33,060 nt of DNA from a candidate division WS1 bacterium (GTDB lineage: Bacteria > Armatimonadota > Zipacnadia > Zipacnadales > Zipacnadaceae): assembly GCA_012523355.1 (NCBI GenBank), contig JAAYIR010000118.1, forward strand, positions 1 to 33,060, written 5' to 3'. The translations under genes were made by a program, and so were the position numbers. The notes under the pieces were generated by a model. That model did no database searches, was not told the DNA's origin, and saw only the letters and a list, made by a program, of their open reading frames with translations. Shown here one piece after another: positions 22,877 to 30,242 of this stretch (position 1 is the stretch's first letter; every line of letters starts with the position of its first letter).

Positions 22877-24357
22877 CAGGGCGCTCCCGGCGAGTAGGGC
22901 ATTGCCCCTGGTGGCATGTCCGACATATCGAACATGCCATTCCCCGCGGAGTAGTCAGGCGTAGTAGCCAAGAGTTCATCTGCAGTCTCCGGTAGCGCTT
23001 GCAGTACAGTGTCGTCAATCACGTAGACATCATGGGCAGTTGACGTCCGGGCGTAGAGACGACCTGTTTCCTCGGGCACTTCACTACCGACATACAGCAC
23101 GATCTGCTGCCCACCCTCCACCGCGATGGTGATAGCCACCTGAGGCGCCTGCAAGCCATACTTGCCTAACGCCACCTTCGGATCGCCTTCGACTTCATAC
23201 CTGATGGCCTGCAGATCAATCAGATTGGAGACCAGCCCGTCCAGCTTGAAGCTGGCGCCCCGGCCTGTCTTGGGAGCCTGGATTTGCCATTCCGTGTCAC
23301 TCCGAATGGCACGGAAGGACACACCCTTCTCGCGTGCCACGGCCAGGCCCTTGATCTTCTCCCGAGTGAGTAGCATCAGGTGCTTGTCTCGGAGGTCGAG
23401 CAGTGTTTTGTCAAGCGAGGCGAAGTAGCTGGCCGGCAGGGCCAGTATCTCGGCCCGACCTGCCCGCATCACATACACTACCTGTTGCGGGCTTGTGCTG
23501 GCCGTCTCCCCGGGCGCTCCCGGTTGCTTGATCTCCCGCTCCTCCTGCTTCCCCAGCCAGACCGTCACCGCCTTCTGCCCTTTCACCTCACAGCTCAAGG
23601 TCAGCGCGGGTTTGTCCAGACCAGTGGCCACGAGGTTTTCCCGGGTGTACGCCAAAAAGTCCACGGCCTCCCCCTCCGACAACGCGCGGAAATAGCCCTC
23701 GACGCTGCTCTTGTCCGCCGGTAGCTTGCGTGGTGAGGTGATCTGCCAGGTAGGCTCACCGGCCAGCGGCACCAGCCCCACCACAAGGGTCCCCTCAGGG
23801 CGCCACAAGGGCAGACGCTCGGTCTCATCGGTGGCGAGCTTGAGGACGCGCTTGTCGCGCAACTCCTCGGGGTCTTGATCTACCTGCGACTTGAAGAGCT
23901 GGTCAATTAGGAACAGCGCGCTCTTGCCGCTGATGGAAGCGAAATACTTCTGCCCCAGCGGACTCTCCGCCCCCAGTCGGATGGTTGCAGTCCGGTTACG
24001 CCCATATGTCACGTCCAGTGTGACTACGGGAGCCTGCAGGCCAAACTCCGGGTCACTAAGGTTCTGGTCCTCTCGCGCCAGGGGCTTCAGCGAGGCCACC
24101 GCGTCGAGTATTGGCTTGATCTTGTCGCTGTCGGCGAGGCCCTCGAACGGCTCAGTGAACCACCAGTCTTCCCCACGGCGTTCAAGAGTGTACTGATGCT
24201 CAGTCGCCTTCATGCTCACGCGGCTGAGGTCAGTGAGTTGCAGAGCGAAAACCTCGCCCTTCTCCACCACTCGGCCGCGTTCGTTGAGCATGATCCAGAT
24301 GACCAGACCCACGAAGATTAGCCCGACGATCAGGGTGCGAACGTAACGCCGCTTCAT
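22876..24357 (-). CDS. DUF4340 membrane-anchored protein
   Basis: The product has 493 residues from ATG 24357. A single membrane helix lies at about 8-24 after M-K-R-R-Y-V-R, so most of the protein is outside the cytoplasm. The extracytoplasmic part has the DUF4340 layout: a segment with V-S-M-K-A-T-E-H-Q-Y-T-L-E-R-R, W-W-F-T-E-P, and two F/Y-G-L-Q-A-P turns that mark repeated lobes. The C-terminus is a short Met/Pro-rich tail. In other bacteria DUF4340 genes commonly sit beside GldA/F/G-like ABC genes, as here. Gaps are six bases to the gldG-like gene upstream and a one-base overlap to argD downstream. The molecular role is unknown. Confidence 0.85.
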   Translation of the reverse strand: MKRRYVRTLIVGLIFVGLVIWIMLNERGRVVEKGEVFALQLTDLSRVSMKATEHQYTLERRGEDWWFTEPFEGLADSDKIKPILDAVASLKPLAREDQNLSDPEFGLQAPVVTLDVTYGRNRTATIRLGAESPLGQKYFASISGKSALFLIDQLFKSQVDQDPEELRDKRVLKLATDETERLPLWRPEGTLVVGLVPLAGEPTWQITSPRKLPADKSSVEGYFRALSEGEAVDFLAYTRENLVATGLDKPALTLSCEVKGQKAVTVWLGKQEEREIKQPGAPGETASTSPQQVVYVMRAGRAEILALPASYFASLDKTLLDLRDKHLMLLTREKIKGLAVAREKGVSFRAIRSDTEWQIQAPKTGRGASFKLDGLVSNLIDLQAIRYEVEGDPKVALGKYGLQAPQVAITIAVEGGQQIVLYVGSEVPEETGRLYARTSTAHDVYVIDDTVLQALPETADELLATTPDYSAGNGMFDMSDMPPGAMPYSPGAP

Positions 24358-24363
24358 CGCTCT

Positions 24364-26022
24364 CTATCGCCTCCGCGTCCACCAGACCAACGTCCCCGCG
24401 ATGATCACGGCCAGCGGGATGAAGAACATCACCACGAAGATGATGAAGTTCTTCTGTGTGTTGGTGAGCAGGAGTTGATGCATTTCCTCCGTCTTGGGCG
24501 GAATCGAGACCATGCGAGTATTCCGACTCAGCCAGGCGATCGAGTTGAGCGCCACATTCGCGTTGAACCTGAACAAGCGCACCAGGTTATCGTTCAGCGC
24601 CGTGGAGCTGCCCAGAACCACTATCCGGGTGGCATCGGTCTCCGGGACCTGAGCCGGCGGCTGTCCGGGCATCTGCGGCGGGGGCGGCGGACTTTCGTCA
24701 ATGCTTGCAGCCATGGCGAAAGGCCCCTTCTGCGCGTTCTCCGGCTCCTTGGTACCCGCGGACAGATTCGGCTGCAGCCAGGAGGCCGCCGAGGAGCTTA
24801 CCAGCGCCGTGGCCGGTCCCTGAGGCGGCGGCTGGCCCGGCATGGTAGGCGGAGGCGTGCCTCCCGCCACCTCCAACGCGCGGCAGATCGGCAGGACCAA
24901 CTGGTCCACGCCCTCCAAAACCGGTGAGCCGGACGCCTCCGGTGCCACCATGGGGGCTGTCGCGTCGCCCATGAAGCTGGACTGTGGATCAATCACGATC
25001 CCGGCCAGGGGGGTGACGCCACGACTGGACAGCAGGGAGGCAAAATCCGGCGCCGGGGGTGCCGCCAGAGCGATCAGCAGCTTCCCGTGGTTCTCCAGGT
25101 ATTTCTCGATAGCGGCCATCTCCTGCGGCGCGGGGTGAATCTGGGCCCCGATGATGGCCAAGACGCTGCAGTCCTCCGGCACCGCCGGCTCCTGCATCTT
25201 CGCCAGTTCCAGCTCCTTGACCTCATACTGCTGATTGGCCAGGTCGTTCTTGATTTGGGAAATGCCGTTATCACCGCCGCTGATGCTGGCCTCACCGTGG
25301 TTGGTCAGGAAATACACCGCCAGCTTCTCCTCGGTGGTGACCGACATGATGGCGGAGGTCAGGTGTTGCTCGGTGACCTCGGTGATCTTTTCCTGCTTGT
25401 CTCCGGCCTGCACCACCACTGTACCCGGGTACTTCACGTCGTACTTCTTGGCGAGGGTGACATTGGTATAGTCCGCCCAGGTGACACGCACCCGTGGCGA
25501 GGCCGCAGAGTAGAGCTTCACCAACTCGCGGGCATTAGCGGAGTAGACATCGCCCTGCGGAAGGAAAGCCACCAGCTCCACGTCAGCCGGCAGGCCCTTG
25601 AGGAAATCCCGCGTCTGACTGGCCAGGGTGTAGATTCGTCCCTTAGTCAGATCCAGTTTCGGGTGGTGGCGAGCGACAATGACGTTAATGCACACCAGGA
25701 TGCCGGCCACAAAGATGATGAAGCCCACGGAGTTGAGCACCATCTTGGCCGATCGTGTGCCGGCGGCACGCCGCAGGGCCGGCAGATTGAGTGCCAGCCA
25801 GAACGCCACCCCCAGCACACCCAGCCCGCCAATGATCACCGGCGCCCAAGTCAGCCTGCGCCCAATCCCCCACCAGGCCAGCGCCAACAGCAGCAGCCCC
25901 AGACCTAGCCAGATCACGATCTGGGTGGTGCGCAGCAGGGGGGCCACCTCAAGTTCCTGCTTCCGCAGGCGTGGATCTGAAATCTCCCGCTCAGGGCCCT
26001 TCTTCGGTCGGTTGTCACTCAT
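24364..26022 (-). CDS. GldG-like ABC-associated extracytoplasmic protein
   Basis: ATG 26022 with AGGTGA five bases upstream is preferred to the in-frame GTG at 26031; the product has 552 residues. Membrane helices lie at about 33-53, 58-80, 95-117 and 525-547. The large loop between them begins with L-D-L-T-K-G-R-I-Y-T-L-A-S-Q-T, the hallmark of GldG/IFT52-like ABC-associated proteins, followed by Y-F-L-T-N-H-G-E-A and a predicted alpha/beta domain. Two proline-rich inserts (about 390-405 and 445-460) share the core M-P-G-Q-P-P. GldG works with an ABC-2 permease and ATPase in Bacteroidota gliding; here the export substrate is unknown and gliding should not be assumed. Confidence 0.85.
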   Translation of the reverse strand: MSDNRPKKGPEREISDPRLRKQELEVAPLLRTTQIVIWLGLGLLLLALAWWGIGRRLTWAPVIIGGLGVLGVAFWLALNLPALRRAAGTRSAKMVLNSVGFIIFVAGILVCINVIVARHHPKLDLTKGRIYTLASQTRDFLKGLPADVELVAFLPQGDVYSANARELVKLYSAASPRVRVTWADYTNVTLAKKYDVKYPGTVVVQAGDKQEKITEVTEQHLTSAIMSVTTEEKLAVYFLTNHGEASISGGDNGISQIKNDLANQQYEVKELELAKMQEPAVPEDCSVLAIIGAQIHPAPQEMAAIEKYLENHGKLLIALAAPPAPDFASLLSSRGVTPLAGIVIDPQSSFMGDATAPMVAPEASGSPVLEGVDQLVLPICRALEVAGGTPPPTMPGQPPPQGPATALVSSSAASWLQPNLSAGTKEPENAQKGPFAMAASIDESPPPPPQMPGQPPAQVPETDATRIVVLGSSTALNDNLVRLFRFNANVALNSIAWLSRNTRMVSIPPKTEEMHQLLLTNTQKNFIIFVVMFFIPLAVIIAGTLVWWTRRR

Positions 26023-26103
26023 AGCGTTCACCTAATCATCTGCAAGCTTGGGAGCGGAGGCGATCGTCTGGCGCCGGATCCGGCACCGCCACAGCCAGCC
26101 TCT

Positions 26104-26820
26104 TCACACGCTGCGGCGGCTCTCCACGACCCGCTCGGCCAAGAACACAAAGAACCCGGCCAGGCTCAGGAAGTACACTACATTCTTGAGATCAATTACA
26201 CCCTTGGCAAACTCCAGGTAGCCCTCAATAAAAGAGAGATGGTTGAGAACATCTCCCAGGCCGCTGGGTACGGATTGTGCCACAAATCCCATAATCCAGA
26301 AGAACAGCAAGATGAAGAAGGCACTCAAGGCCGCGGCAATCTGGTCAGCGGTGATCGCGCTGCCAAACAGCCCGATCCCCATGAAAGCCAGCCCAGCGCA
26401 GAACATGCCCACATACCCGGACAAGATGGTACCCCACTCTACCTCGCCCCCCACCGACATCAGGAGCGGGTACAACAGCGTGACGATCAGGAGGCCAGTG
26501 TAGATCATTACCGCCGCCAGATATTTGCCCAGCACGATGCTCCAGTCACTCACGGGCCGGGTCATCAGCAACTCCAGGGTACCTCGGCCCCGCTCCAGCG
26601 CCAGCAGCGACATGGTCAGTACCGGGGCCATCATCAGCGTAATGAACACCATGCTCTGCATGACCCCCCGGTAGTGGTTGGTCGCGGCCTGGGGCATGGC
26701 CATGGTCAGCACAAAGATCAGTCCACTCACGCCCAGGAAGAACAAGACCACTACATAGGCCATGGGCGCGATGAAGTAGCCGCGGAACTCCTTGAGAGCT
26801 ATGGTCAAGGTTGCGCGCAT
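26104..26820 (-). CDS. ABC-2-type transporter permease (GldF-like)
   Basis: The product has 238 residues with six predicted membrane helices. It begins A-L-K-E-F-R-G-Y-F, the usual amphipathic entry helix of ABC-2 permeases, and contains M-S-L-L-A-L-E-R-G-R-G-T-L-E-L-L-M-T-R-P, the conserved cytoplasmic coupling segment. Its ATG directly follows the stop of the ATPase gene (TAGATG), so the two are coupled. It is expected to pair with the ATPase to form an inner-membrane exporter, with the GldG-like and DUF4340 proteins as extracytoplasmic partners. An 81-base gap with no clear terminator separates it from the GldG-like gene. Confidence 0.9.
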   Translation of the reverse strand: MRATLTIALKEFRGYFIAPMAYVVVLFFLGVSGLIFVLTMAMPQAATNHYRGVMQSMVFITLMMAPVLTMSLLALERGRGTLELLMTRPVSDWSIVLGKYLAAVMIYTGLLIVTLLYPLLMSVGGEVEWGTILSGYVGMFCAGLAFMGIGLFGSAITADQIAAALSAFFILLFFWIMGFVAQSVPSGLGDVLNHLSFIEGYLEFAKGVIDLKNVVYFLSLAGFFVFLAERVVESRRSV

Positions 26821-27753
26821 CTAGGCCGCACTCTCCTTCCTCATGGTCAGGGCCTGGAAGACATCCTCCAGGGTCAACTCCAGGGGCGAGATTTCCAGCA
26901 GGCTCCACCCCATCTGTACCACAGTGCGAGACAACTCGGCGCGAGGATCGCTACCAATCCGTGTGTCCACCCCGTAGGCCCCGTCTGGCCCCGACTGCAC
27001 GTTGAGCACATCAGGCACCTGCCGCAGGCGGTCCGCCACCTCCGACGAGGGCCGCGCCACCCGCACCCGATACGACTCCGCCTGGCGGACTTGCGTGGTC
27101 AGCTTATCTGGCGCCCCCTCCGCAATAATCCGCCCATGGTTCATGATCAACACCCGCTCACAGGACTGCTGCGCCTCGGGCAGAATGTGGGTGGAGAGCA
27201 GAATCGTGTGCTTGCCCGCCAGCTTCTTGACGAGTCCTCGCACCTCGACGATCTGAATCGGGTCCAGCCCGATGGTCGGCTCGTCCAGGATCAGCACCGC
27301 CGGGTCATGCAGCAACGCCTGCGCCAGCCCCACGCGCTGGCGGTAACCCAGGGACAGCGTAGCAATGATGGAATCGGCTCGCTCCTGTAGCGAGCAGGCC
27401 TCCAGCACGTACTCCAGCCGCTCAAACAGCTTCTTCGTCTCCAGGGCCTCCAGCTTTCCACAGTAGAGCAGGTACTCGGTCACCCGCATCTCAGGGTACA
27501 GCGCGATGTGCTCAGGCATGTAACCCACATGACGGCGTGCCTCCAGGGATTCTTCCGTCACATCAAAGCCAGCGATGCGGGCCGTGCCCTCTGTGGCAGG
27601 CATGTAGCCGGTGAGGATGCGCATGGTGGTACTCTTCCCCGCGCCGTTGGGGCCTAGGAAGGCCACCACCTCCCCCTCCGACACCCTAAACGAAACGTCC
27701 TGGATGGCCGGATGTGTGCCGTAGAATTTGGTTAGACCTGCGGCCTCAATCAT
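26821..27753 (-). CDS. ABC transporter ATP-binding protein (GldA-like)
   Basis: ATG 27753, preceded by GGGGAGG, gives 310 residues. Walker A is G-P-N-G-A-G-K-S-T (34-42), the signature is L-S-L-G-Y-R-Q-R-V-G-L-A, Walker B with the catalytic Glu is V-L-I-L-D-E-P-T-I-G-L-D-P, and the switch His is in L-S-T-H. The C-terminal 80 residues form the regulatory extension seen in GldA/NatA/CcmA-like ATPases. It drives the ABC-2 permease encoded immediately downstream. It is the first gene of the ATPase-permease-GldG-DUF4340-ArgD unit. The gap of 231 bases before it contains a short inverted repeat but no promoter I could support. Confidence 0.93.
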   Translation of the reverse strand: MIEAAGLTKFYGTHPAIQDVSFRVSEGEVVAFLGPNGAGKSTTMRILTGYMPATEGTARIAGFDVTEESLEARRHVGYMPEHIALYPEMRVTEYLLYCGKLEALETKKLFERLEYVLEACSLQERADSIIATLSLGYRQRVGLAQALLHDPAVLILDEPTIGLDPIQIVEVRGLVKKLAGKHTILLSTHILPEAQQSCERVLIMNHGRIIAEGAPDKLTTQVRQAESYRVRVARPSSEVADRLRQVPDVLNVQSGPDGAYGVDTRIGSDPRAELSRTVVQMGWSLLEISPLELTLEDVFQALTMRKESAA

Positions 27754-27835
27754 CTGAGCGCCTCCCCGTACATTGCGGACCAGTCTACCCATCGCTGCCC
27801 ACGTAGTCAGAGGACGCAGGAACCGGAGCCCCTCT

Positions 27836-27857
27836 GTCCTGGGTGAAATCCCAGGAC
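27836..27857. promoter_or_regulatory. 8-bp inverted repeat upstream of the ABC operon
   Basis: GTCCTGGG (27836-27843) and CCCAGGAC (27850-27857) pair perfectly around TGAAAT. It lies about 85-105 bases before the ATPase start, in the gap after coaE. No T-run follows on the minus strand. It may be an operator or leader hairpin. Confidence 0.35.
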
Positions 27858-27984
27858 GACGTGCACCCCTGACAGAATTTTGCCGACCGGTGGGTCCGAC
27901 TGTCCGTCAACCAACAGCACCCCGCACAGGATCTCGGACTTCCCGCTCGGGGCGCCTTATGCTAATAACGTACTGCTATCTGAC

Positions 27985-28605
27985 CTAGTTCCCGCCTTCG
28001 CAGCCAGTCAGATCGTGCCAGAGCCGCACCACCTGTTCGCGAACATCGCTCAGAGGCCGCGAGCCGTCAATCACGAAGTCTCCCGCCGCCGTGTCCAGTC
28101 CCAACCGTCGCTGCAACGCAAGTACGTGCTGAATCGTCTCCGGACTCCACCCCTTGGAGCGTAGCCGCTCAACCCGCACATTGGCCGGCGCAGTGGTCTG
28201 GACCAGAGCATCAAAAAGCTCCGGCGCCAGGCGGCCAAGGATCGCGCCCTCCACGGCCAGCAGCGGTGCGGAGGGATCCCGCCGGAACTCCTCCACCGCT
28301 GCCCGGAGCTGGGCCAACATGGGCGGATGCAGGATGCCCTCTAGCTGCTCTCGCGCCTGGTCATCGGCAAACACCAGCGCTCCCAGAGCGGCACGATCCA
28401 CCTTCCCGCCAGCCTCCACATAGTGCGGCCCGAAGGCTGTACGCACCTGCGTTGTCTCTGGCCTGTCCGGCCGCAATAACTGACGGGAGTAATCGTCGAA
28501 GTTGATCGTCGCCGCGCCCAGCTCCTGGAGGAAGCCCAAGACCGCCGACTTCCCAGCCCCCACGGGGCCAATCACTGCCACGACCGGAGCCGGGCCTGGG
28601 TCCAC
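27985..28605 (-). CDS. coaE: Dephospho-CoA kinase
   Basis: Phosphorylates dephospho-CoA at the 3'-hydroxyl of its ribose, the last step of coenzyme A synthesis; cytoplasmic. The product has 206 residues from GTG 28605. The P-loop is G-P-V-G-A-G-K-S (13-20); the substrate-binding D-D-Y-S-R-Q-L-L matches the family's D-A-D-x-L-A-R position. Further on, L-V-F-A-D-D-Q-A-R-E-Q-L-E-G-I-L-H-P is a strong CoaE signature. The start lies five bases after the rpsA stop, and a purine-rich GGAGAA at the end of rpsA can serve as its ribosome site, so the two are probably co-transcribed. Confidence 0.92.
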   Translation of the reverse strand: MDPGPAPVVAVIGPVGAGKSAVLGFLQELGAATINFDDYSRQLLRPDRPETTQVRTAFGPHYVEAGGKVDRAALGALVFADDQAREQLEGILHPPMLAQLRAAVEEFRRDPSAPLLAVEGAILGRLAPELFDALVQTTAPANVRVERLRSKGWSPETIQHVLALQRRLGLDTAAGDFVIDGSRPLSDVREQVVRLWHDLTGCEGGN

Positions 28606-28610
28606 TTATC

Positions 28611-30152
28611 TCACTTCTCCTCCGCCGACGCCTCCGTGTCTTCCTCTTCCGCCAACTCCTCGGCTACCGACTCCGCAGGCTCATGCTCCGGCCTTTGCTC
28701 AACGGTTTCAGCGGGTTCCTCTATCGTCGGTTCCTCGCCCCCCGTTTCAACTGGGGCTTCGGCCCCCGGCTCCTCTGGCGGAGACTCCACCTGCTCCTGA
28801 GAGTCCTGGGCGGATGACAATTCCTTTGTCGCTTCCGCCTCGGCCTGGGCCTCTGTTCCCGCCGCCTCTTCGGTAGCCGCCTCCTGGGGCGGCGCCTTCT
28901 CCGGCACCAGGGCGCCGCGCAGGATATCGCCGAACTGTTCGCCGAGGTTAATTCCCGAGGCAGCCGGTTGATGTGAACTCAAGATGCGCTGCGTCTCCGC
29001 CCGCTCCCGTTGCGCACCGGCCTGCACCATGCTCAAGGTCATCTTCCGCGCCGGGGGCTGCATATCCACAATCCTGACTTCCACCTGTTGCCCCAATTGC
29101 AGCACGTCCTCCGGCTTCTTGATCCGCTGTTCGGACATCTCCCGTATCGGGATGAAGCCCTCCACCTCCAGCCCCGGAAGCTTGGCGAAGGCCCCGGTAG
29201 AGACCATGCGCGTAACCTCCACCTCCAGGGCCTGGCCGACGGAAAACTGCCCCTCCACCTCTTTCCAGGGATCGGGGAGGATCTCACGACGGCTCAGAGA
29301 GATGCGATTGCCTTCGTCCTCAATGGCCAGCACGACCACGCGCACAATGTCGCCCTTCTTCAGTACCTCGGAGGGGTGATCGACGTGATGCCAGGCCATC
29401 TCGGAGATGTGTAGCAGGCCGTCTAAACCGCCGAGGTCAATGAAGGCGCCATAATTGGTGAGACTCACCACTCGCCCCTCGCACACCGCGCCCTCATAGA
29501 GACGAGACAGTGTCTTCTCGCGACGGCTCTTGCGCTCTTCCTCCACTGCTGCCTTGTGCGAGAGAATCACCTTGTTGGTGCGCCGGTCCACCTCCACGAC
29601 CCTCAAGGGCAGGGTCCGCCCCACGAAGCGGTCCAGGTGACGCACGTCGCGTACCACCACGTGCGAGGCAGGGACAAAACCCGGCACCCCTACGTCCACC
29701 CGCAAACCACCGCGCACCCGCTCGGTGACCATCGCCGTGACCTGTGCTCCCTGGTCCATGGCCTCCTTGAGCTGACCCCATACTCGCTCGTAGTCAGCGC
29801 GCCGTTTGGAGACACGGATCCGCTCGTTCTCCTCATCCACGTTCACTATCGCAACTCGGATCTCGTCGCCCACCTTGGGCAGTTCTTCCTCGGTCCCGAA
29901 CTCGTCGCGAGGGATGACGCCCTCATACTTGGTCCCCAGGTCCACAACCACGGCCTGGTTCTGGACATCCACAACCGTCGCGTCCACCAGATCCCCGCGA
30001 GCGACGGTCGCCGGGGCCAGGGCAGCCTCAAACTCATCCCAGCTCGACCCGGGCGCTTCCGCTTCCCCTGCTTCCTGGTCCACCTCCCCGGCACTTGGAG
30101 CCACGTTACTCTCCTCGTCCTGGGACTCCTCAAGCCTCTCCGCGTCATCCAT
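28611..30152 (-). CDS. rpsA: Ribosomal protein S1 (four S1 domains, acidic tails)
   Basis: The product has 513 residues from ATG 30152, with AAGGGGAG upstream. S1 RNA-binding repeats lie at about 52-116, 133-200, 219-288 and 305-376. The third is the most canonical, with G-R-V-V-S-L-T-N-Y-G-A-F-I-D-L and G-L-L-H-I-S-E-M-A-W. A linker with G-E-Q-F-G-D-I-L-R-G (about 404-413) is followed by a Glu/Ala/Pro-rich tail of about 100 residues; the first 45 residues are also acidic. The protein recruits mRNA to the 30S subunit. Four repeats rather than six is common outside Proteobacteria. It lies between polA and coaE. Confidence 0.93.
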   Translation of the reverse strand: MDDAERLEESQDEESNVAPSAGEVDQEAGEAEAPGSSWDEFEAALAPATVARGDLVDATVVDVQNQAVVVDLGTKYEGVIPRDEFGTEEELPKVGDEIRVAIVNVDEENERIRVSKRRADYERVWGQLKEAMDQGAQVTAMVTERVRGGLRVDVGVPGFVPASHVVVRDVRHLDRFVGRTLPLRVVEVDRRTNKVILSHKAAVEEERKSRREKTLSRLYEGAVCEGRVVSLTNYGAFIDLGGLDGLLHISEMAWHHVDHPSEVLKKGDIVRVVVLAIEDEGNRISLSRREILPDPWKEVEGQFSVGQALEVEVTRMVSTGAFAKLPGLEVEGFIPIREMSEQRIKKPEDVLQLGQQVEVRIVDMQPPARKMTLSMVQAGAQRERAETQRILSSHQPAASGINLGEQFGDILRGALVPEKAPPQEAATEEAAGTEAQAEAEATKELSSAQDSQEQVESPPEEPGAEAPVETGGEEPTIEEPAETVEQRPEHEPAESVAEELAEEEDTEASAEEK

Positions 30153-30242
30153 CGTACAACTCCCCTTCGTGGTCGAGATAGCAGTGCTTCTCTGGATTCG
30201 TTGGGGGCACTTGCCCCTCTTTCCTGATCGGAGGCCGAGGCT

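Noticed and set aside
26073-26084. Self-complementary GCCGGATCCGGC between the permease and GldG-like genes
   Set aside because: A four-pair stem with a four-base loop is weak, and such palindromes are common in GC-rich DNA.
26239-27390. Long plus-strand frame of 383 codons across the permease and ATPase genes
   Set aside because: Low-complexity His/Gln-rich translation antisense to two well-supported genes; a codon-bias shadow.
30204-30217. Small GGGGC-ACTT-GCCCC hairpin between polA and rpsA
   Set aside because: Only five pairs, and on the coding strand it is not followed by T residues; too weak to call a terminator.
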